DNA of 8,807 bases from the NCBI GenBank assembly GCA_945867445.1, contig CAMBID010000019.1, positions 1 through 8,807 on the forward strand, given 5' to 3'. The translations under genes and the position numbers were made by a program. Positions 5,668-8,807 of the stretch are shown here, in pieces. Numbering within the stretch: position 1 is the stretch's first letter; each line of letters begins with the position of its first letter. Below the pieces are notes generated by a model that had not been told where the DNA came from, did no database searches, and was given only the letters and a program-made list of their open reading frames with translations. The DNA is from an uncultured Clostridia bacterium. Its GTDB lineage: Bacteria; Bacillota; Clostridia; Oscillospirales; Oscillospiraceae.

Positions 5668-6399
5668 TCAGAGCTTCTTGCGCATCACCGTGTGACGAAT
5701 GATGCCGTCCACATAGTACTGGTTGGAGCAGAAGACGGGGTTGCCGTCGATATCGTAGTCCACCTCGTCCATGTTGAGGAGAGGCGTACCCACTGGCACC
5801 TGGAAGATGGCGGAGAGCCGCTCATCCGCCGCGGCGGGGCGCACGTCCGTGAGATCCAGATAGGGGATCACATGGCAGAATTCCTCCAAAAAGTGGAAGA
5901 TGGGGAGCTTATAATCCTGTGCTGTAGCGCCCTGGCGGACCAGGCGCTGGTTTACCACGTCCTCGCAGTAGATGGCAGGGATGCTGTCCGCGCTGACAAG
6001 ACGGGAGACCCGGACGATGGGATCCCCGGAGACCAGATGGAGCTGGGCCGCGATCTTCTCGCTGGCGGTATCCTCCATCACGTGGACGTAGTCCACTCTC
6101 GGCTGGCGGCCGCTCTGGCGGATCATGTCCGAGAACTCCACCTCGATGTCCATCCGAGTGGGAACGTTGAAGACGTAGCGGTTGATAAGGGTACCCACGC
6201 CGTGGCGGCGGGTGATGAAGCCCTCCCGCTCCAGGGAGGCCAGGATGTCCCGCAGCTGCGTGCGGCTGATACCCAGCTTCTCGGCAAGAACGCTCTCCCG
6301 GGGGAGACGGCTGCCGTGGGAGTACTCTCCCGTCTGCATGGCCTGCAGCAGATACTGGCGGATGGTCCGGGAGGGATCGGGGTAATCGTGGTTGGTCAT
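5668..6399 (-). CDS. GntR-family regulator with UTRA ligand domain
   Basis: A 243-residue transcription factor of the GntR superfamily, HutC subfamily. Residues about 10-72 form the winged helix: GSRLPRESVLAEKLGISR (29-46), then recognition-helix residues TQLRDILASLEREG and the wing with TRRHGVGT (63-70). Residues about 85-238 form the UTRA effector domain, with the typical EKIAAQL (114-120), VVRVSRL-like strand (128-134) and C-terminal YYVDGIIRHTV (228-238). UTRA domains bind small metabolites; the ligand is not known here. The start is supported by GAGGTG six bases upstream. It is the first gene of the - strand unit, 10 bases before the formyltransferase gene, with its TGA inside that gene's ribosome site. 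Such tight coupling suggests it senses a purine-pathway metabolite, which is inference. A palindrome over its own transcription start suggests autoregulation. Confidence 0.93.
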   Translation of the reverse strand: MTNHDYPDPSRTIRQYLLQAMQTGEYSHGSRLPRESVLAEKLGISRTQLRDILASLEREGFITRRHGVGTLINRYVFNVPTRMDIEVEFSDMIRQSGRQPRVDYVHVMEDTASEKIAAQLHLVSGDPIVRVSRLVSADSIPAIYCEDVVNQRLVRQGATAQDYKLPIFHFLEEFCHVIPYLDLTDVRPAAADERLSAIFQVPVGTPLLNMDEVDYDIDGNPVFCSNQYYVDGIIRHTVMRKKL

Positions 6400-6428
6400 A
6401 CTCGCACCTCACAGGAAAACTCTTCTTG

Positions 6429-6443
6429 ATAGGTAGTACCAAT
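6429..6443. promoter_or_regulatory. Candidate GntR operator over the regulator's transcription start
   Basis: On the - strand ATTGGTACTACCTAT is a near-perfect 15-base palindrome: the core GGTA-C-TACC is exact and the arms match at six of seven positions. Short palindromes with GGT and ACC half-sites are typical of HutC-type GntR operators. It covers the predicted transcription start (near 6439), just downstream of the -10 box, a position that would block initiation. Confidence 0.55.
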
Positions 6444-6445
6444 TC

Positions 6446-6474
6446 AGTATAAAGGAACCGGGGAAAAAACGCAA
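6446..6474 (-). promoter_or_regulatory. Promoter of the gntR-purH-guaB unit
   Basis: On the - strand TTGCGT (6474-6469) and TATACT (6451-6446) are separated by exactly 17 bases and resemble the sigma-A consensus closely. Transcription would start near 6439 and give a leader of about 40 bases with GAGGTG before the regulator's ATG. Confidence 0.65.
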
Positions 6475-6494
6475 GAGGAAAGTTTATGCAAAGC

Positions 6495-6542
6495 CTGATC
6501 AAAAGCTTTCCAAGCTTTTGATCAGCCCGAAGCGAGTCGGCT
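6495..6542. repeat. 14-bp perfect hairpin followed by a second GC-rich hairpin
   Basis: CTGATCAAAAGCTT (6495-6508) and AAGCTTTTGATCAG (6512-6525) are perfect inverted repeats with a three-base loop. A second imperfect hairpin follows directly, AGCC-C-GA against TCGGCT (6524-6530 with 6537-6542), ending in TTTTA on +. The second hairpin plus T-run looks like a weak + strand terminator, yet no + strand gene precedes it. The pair lies just upstream of the regulator's -35 region, in the space between divergent promoters. It could be an insulator, a binding site or a dispersed palindromic repeat. Confidence 0.55.
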
Positions 6543-6697
6543 TTTATGAGACGGCGCGGAGCGCAGGGGATTTCAAAGGAAAGGGTTTCATTTCGTATCA
6601 GTATCAGCCCTTTCGGCGTTCTGCCCGGATTTTCCTCCCGGAAGCGCAGCAGGGATAGGAGAGTGGGCCGAAAGTGCGGAAAGGTGGGTTTTTCCCC
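6543..6697. other. Non-coding stretch with no recognised feature
   Basis: This is the rest of the 409-base divergent region between the regulator and the phosphate transporter. I see no supported gene, RNA or conserved motif. A short open frame on + (6546-6812) lacks a ribosome site and has an arginine-rich, low-complexity composition, so it is not called. A short tandem GTATCA pair lies at 6596-6606. Confidence 0.5.
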
Positions 6698-6725
6698 TTG
6701 TGCCGGGCGAAATGCGTGGTATAAT
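6698..6725 (+). promoter_or_regulatory. Extended -10 promoter of the Na/Pi transporter gene
   Basis: TGGTATAAT (6717-6725) is a perfect extended -10 element with a consensus TATAAT. TTGTGC (6698-6703) is 16 bases upstream and gives a partial -35. Transcription would start near 6732 in an AT-rich run, leaving a leader of about 77 bases before the start at 6809. No PhoP-type box is recognised. Confidence 0.7.
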
Positions 6726-6808
6726 ATTTTTTGTATGCGTTTCTCTAATGACAGCTATCAATCCCGGCGGGATGCCGGAGCATCGAGCGCGAAAGGGATG
6801 CACAGCCA

Positions 6809-8638
6809 ATGAATGTAGCTTCGATCATCACCCTGCTGGGGGGCCTGGCCTTCTTCCTCTTCGGCATGTCTCTCATGGGGGACGCCCTGAAAAAGGTCGC
6901 CGGCGGTAAGCTGGAGACCACGCTGGGCCGCCTCACCTCCACGCCTCTCAAGGGCGTCCTGCTGGGCGCTTTCGTCACGGCGGTGATCCAGTCCTCCTCT
7001 GCCACCACGGTGATGGTTGTTGGCTTCGTCAACTCCGGCATCATGCAGCTGCCTCAGGCCATCGCTATCATCATGGGCGCGAACATCGGCACCACCGCCA
7101 CTGGCTGGATTTTGAGCCTTGCCAATGTGGGCTCCTCCGGGGCAGCAAGCCTCTTCTCCACTGCCACCATCTTCGCGGTGGTGGCTGTTATCGGCATCGT
7201 GCTCTACATGACGGGAAAGACCACAGCCCAGAAGAACATCGGCGTCATCCTGCTGGCCCTCAGTGTTCTTATGAGCGGGATGAAAACCATGTCCGCTGCC
7301 ATGAAGCCCCTGCAGGAAAGCGAGTCCTTCCTCCGGGTGCTGACGGTGGTGGAGAACCCTGTGGTGGCCATCGGCATTGGCATCGCCGTGACGGCGGTGC
7401 TGCAGAGCTGCTCCGCCTCCGTGGGTATTTTGCAGGCGCTCTCGGCCACCGGGGCCATCGGCAGCCGCATTGCCCTTTTCATGATCATCGGCAGCGGCAT
7501 CGGCGCCTGCGTGCCGGTGCTGCTCTCCGCCATCGGCGCCAAGAAAAACGCCAAGCGGGCGGCCTTCTCCTACCTCTTCTTTAACCTCTTGGGCGGTGGG
7601 ATGTTCCTGCTCCTCTTCCTGATCGCGGACGGCATCTGGGGGCCTTTCCCCCTCCTCACCGGGGCCGCCACCAGCGTGGGCATCGCCCAGCTGAACACCG
7701 CCTTCAAGATCGCAGCGGTGCTGCTGGTCTTTCCCCTGCGCTCCCTGCTGGAGCGGATGGCCGTCCGGGCCTTCCCGGACGCGCCGGAGGACGAGGAGGA
7801 GAAGGCCCTGGAGACGGATCTGCTGGACGAGCGCTTTTTGAACTATCCCCCGGTGGCCCTGGAGCAGGCTGCAGCCACCGTGGAGCGGATGGCAAAGGCC
7901 GCCCAGAAAAACCTTATCCAGGCAGTGGACCTGCTGATGGAGTACCGGCCGGAGGCCTTTGCCAAGGTGGAGACCCGGGAGGAGCGGGTGGACCGCTTCG
8001 AGGACAAGCTGGGGAGCTATCTGGTAAAGCTCTCCTCCCAAGGCCTTTCGGACCGCGAGAACCGCCTCTCCGCCATGCTGCTCCAGAGCCTCACCAACTT
8101 AGAGCGTATCTCGGACCACGCCATGAACATCGCGGAGCTGGGGCAGGAGCTTTCCCGCCGGGGCGAGCGCTTCTCCCCCGTGGCCAATGAGAGCCTTGCC
8201 ATCTGTGAGGGAGCTGTGGAGGAGATCCTGGGGCTCACCATCCGGGCTCTCACCATGAACGACCTGGACGCCGCCCTGCGGGTGGAGCCGCTGGAGGACA
8301 CCATCGACATCCTGACAGAGCGGCTGAAGGCCCAGCACGTGGCCCGGCTGCAGAGCGGGCAGTGCACCCTGAGCCGGGGCTTCGTCTTCAACGACTGTGT
8401 CAATAACTTTGAGCGGGTGGCAGACCACTGCTCCAATATCGCCCTCATCGTGCTGGAGAACCAGAGCACCCTGGACCTGGAGACCCATTCCAACATGGAG
8501 AACCTGAAAAAGTCCCACCGGGAGGAGTACGAGAAGCGGACGCGGGAGTACGGCCAGGAGTACCTGGGCGCCCTGGCCCGTCTGGCGGAGCCCGCCGGCG
8601 AGGGGCCGGGCGGCGCCCAGATCTCCCTCTTCCAATAG
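6809..8638 (+). CDS. Na/Pi-cotransporter family protein with C-terminal PhoU-like domain
   Basis: A 609-residue fusion of a type II Na+/phosphate cotransporter (SLC34/NptA/YjbB-like) and a PhoU-like helical domain. The membrane part, about residues 1-315, holds the two inverted repeats of the family, each with its QSSS-type substrate motif: QSSSATT (61-67) followed by the GANIGTT segment (90-96), and QSCSAS (199-204) followed by GSGIGACVP (228-236). After an acidic linker rich in E and D (324-340), residues about 350-565 form the cytoplasmic PhoU-like three-helix bundles with paired metal-site motifs NLERISDHAMNIAE (430-443) and NNFERVADHCSNIA (532-545). The tail is charged and low in complexity. 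Family members move phosphate with sodium, and bacterial YjbB is reported to export it; direction is undecided here. AAAGGGA ten bases upstream supports the start. The gene is monocistronic, with its own promoter and terminator. Confidence 0.94.
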   Translation: MNVASIITLLGGLAFFLFGMSLMGDALKKVAGGKLETTLGRLTSTPLKGVLLGAFVTAVIQSSSATTVMVVGFVNSGIMQLPQAIAIIMGANIGTTATGWILSLANVGSSGAASLFSTATIFAVVAVIGIVLYMTGKTTAQKNIGVILLALSVLMSGMKTMSAAMKPLQESESFLRVLTVVENPVVAIGIGIAVTAVLQSCSASVGILQALSATGAIGSRIALFMIIGSGIGACVPVLLSAIGAKKNAKRAAFSYLFFNLLGGGMFLLLFLIADGIWGPFPLLTGAATSVGIAQLNTAFKIAAVLLVFPLRSLLERMAVRAFPDAPEDEEEKALETDLLDERFLNYPPVALEQAAATVERMAKAAQKNLIQAVDLLMEYRPEAFAKVETREERVDRFEDKLGSYLVKLSSQGLSDRENRLSAMLLQSLTNLERISDHAMNIAELGQELSRRGERFSPVANESLAICEGAVEEILGLTIRALTMNDLDAALRVEPLEDTIDILTERLKAQHVARLQSGQCTLSRGFVFNDCVNNFERVADHCSNIALIVLENQSTLDLETHSNMENLKKSHREEYEKRTREYGQEYLGALARLAEPAGEGPGGAQISLFQ

Positions 8639-8645
8639 AACGAAG

Positions 8646-8680
8646 CGGAGCGGTACGAATTTGTGCCGCTCCGAAATTTT
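8646..8680 (+). terminator. Intrinsic terminator of the Na/Pi transporter gene
   Basis: CGGAGCGGTAC (8646-8656) pairs with GTGCCGCTCCG (8663-8673), an 11-bp stem with one G-T pair and a six-base loop, followed by AAATTTTCTCTT. It begins seven bases after the stop codon. The T-run is preceded by three A residues, so efficiency may be moderate. Confidence 0.75.
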
Positions 8681-8807
8681 CTCTTGCCTCTGACGTTGCG
8701 TCATAGCCTATTCTGATACTACTCTCCCATTAAAATCATTAAAATAAGATATTTTATACTAATTCTTGATAAAAAGATTGAATCAGCAGCGCAGGGATAT
8801 TGGTGCA
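8681..8807. other. AT-rich non-coding tail at the window edge
   Basis: No gene is supported here. The stretch from about 8704 to 8785 is clearly richer in A and T than the rest of the window. It holds a 13-base palindrome TGACG-TTG-CGTCA (8691-8703) and a short hairpin AAAATA/TATTTT (8741-8755 region). The words TTTATACTA (8753-8761) and ATCAGCAG (8782-8789) also flank the structured element at 1647-1727, in the same order. It may be the promoter region of a gene beyond the edge or a degenerate repeat. Confidence 0.4.

Noticed and set aside
6546..6812. 88-codon open frame on + in the divergent region
   Set aside because: No ribosome site, arginine/serine-rich composition, and it runs across the promoter and into the start of the Na/Pi gene.
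6758..8041. 427-codon open frame on - opposite the Na/Pi transporter
   Set aside because: It is rich in H, G and Q and lacks domain structure, as expected from the complement of GC-biased codons. The + strand protein is clearly real.
1..8807. CRISPR array, transposase, integrase or phage genes
   Set aside because: No regularly spaced direct repeats and no protein with such motifs was seen. All long genes are accounted for by housekeeping or transport families.

Overview
The window reads as ordinary chromosomal DNA from a GC-rich member of the Clostridia, most likely an Oscillospiraceae-type gut anaerobe (Flavonifractor, Lawsonibacter and Oscillibacter are plausible relatives). This is inferred from high-GC coding sequence with strong GGAGG-type ribosome sites, intrinsic terminators, a free-standing AICAR formyltransferase instead of bifunctional PurH, and an IMP dehydrogenase of the Tritrichomonas-like type. 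No phage, transposase, CRISPR, rRNA or tRNA gene is visible.

Layout. An AEC-family membrane carrier runs on + (106-1032) from a clear promoter at the left edge. It converges on a PAP2-family phosphatase on - (1069-1605) across a two-way terminator. The 174-base gap after that (1606-1779) is crowded with structure: a 72-base element with 13-bp inverted ends enclosing two more palindromes, a probable - strand promoter for the phosphatase, and a strong + strand terminator with no gene in front of it. Four - strand genes follow, read right to left: a GntR/UTRA regulator (6399-5668), AICAR formyltransferase (5657-4476), IMP dehydrogenase (4351-2840) and a tRNA-dihydrouridine synthase (2742-1780). 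A 409-base divergent region (6400-6808) holds the regulator's promoter and likely operator, a large hairpin pair, and the promoter of a + strand Na/Pi-cotransporter/PhoU-like fusion (6809-8638). The window ends in an AT-rich non-coding tail.

How the genes fit together. The regulator stops 10 bases before the formyltransferase and its stop codon overlaps that gene's ribosome site, so the two are almost certainly one transcript. The formyltransferase converts AICAR to FAICAR, a separate cyclohydrolase outside the window must close the ring to IMP, and IMP dehydrogenase then commits IMP to guanine nucleotides. The unit therefore looks like a late-purine/GTP operon with its own GntR-type sensor. 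A hairpin terminator with a possible competing antiterminator lies between IMP dehydrogenase and the tRNA-modifying gene. The flanking carrier, phosphatase and phosphate transporter have no evident pathway link to the purine genes.

No clearly new protein system is present. The points most worth a second look are the purine operon's regulation, the eukaryote-like character of its two enzymes, and the structured intergenic elements.
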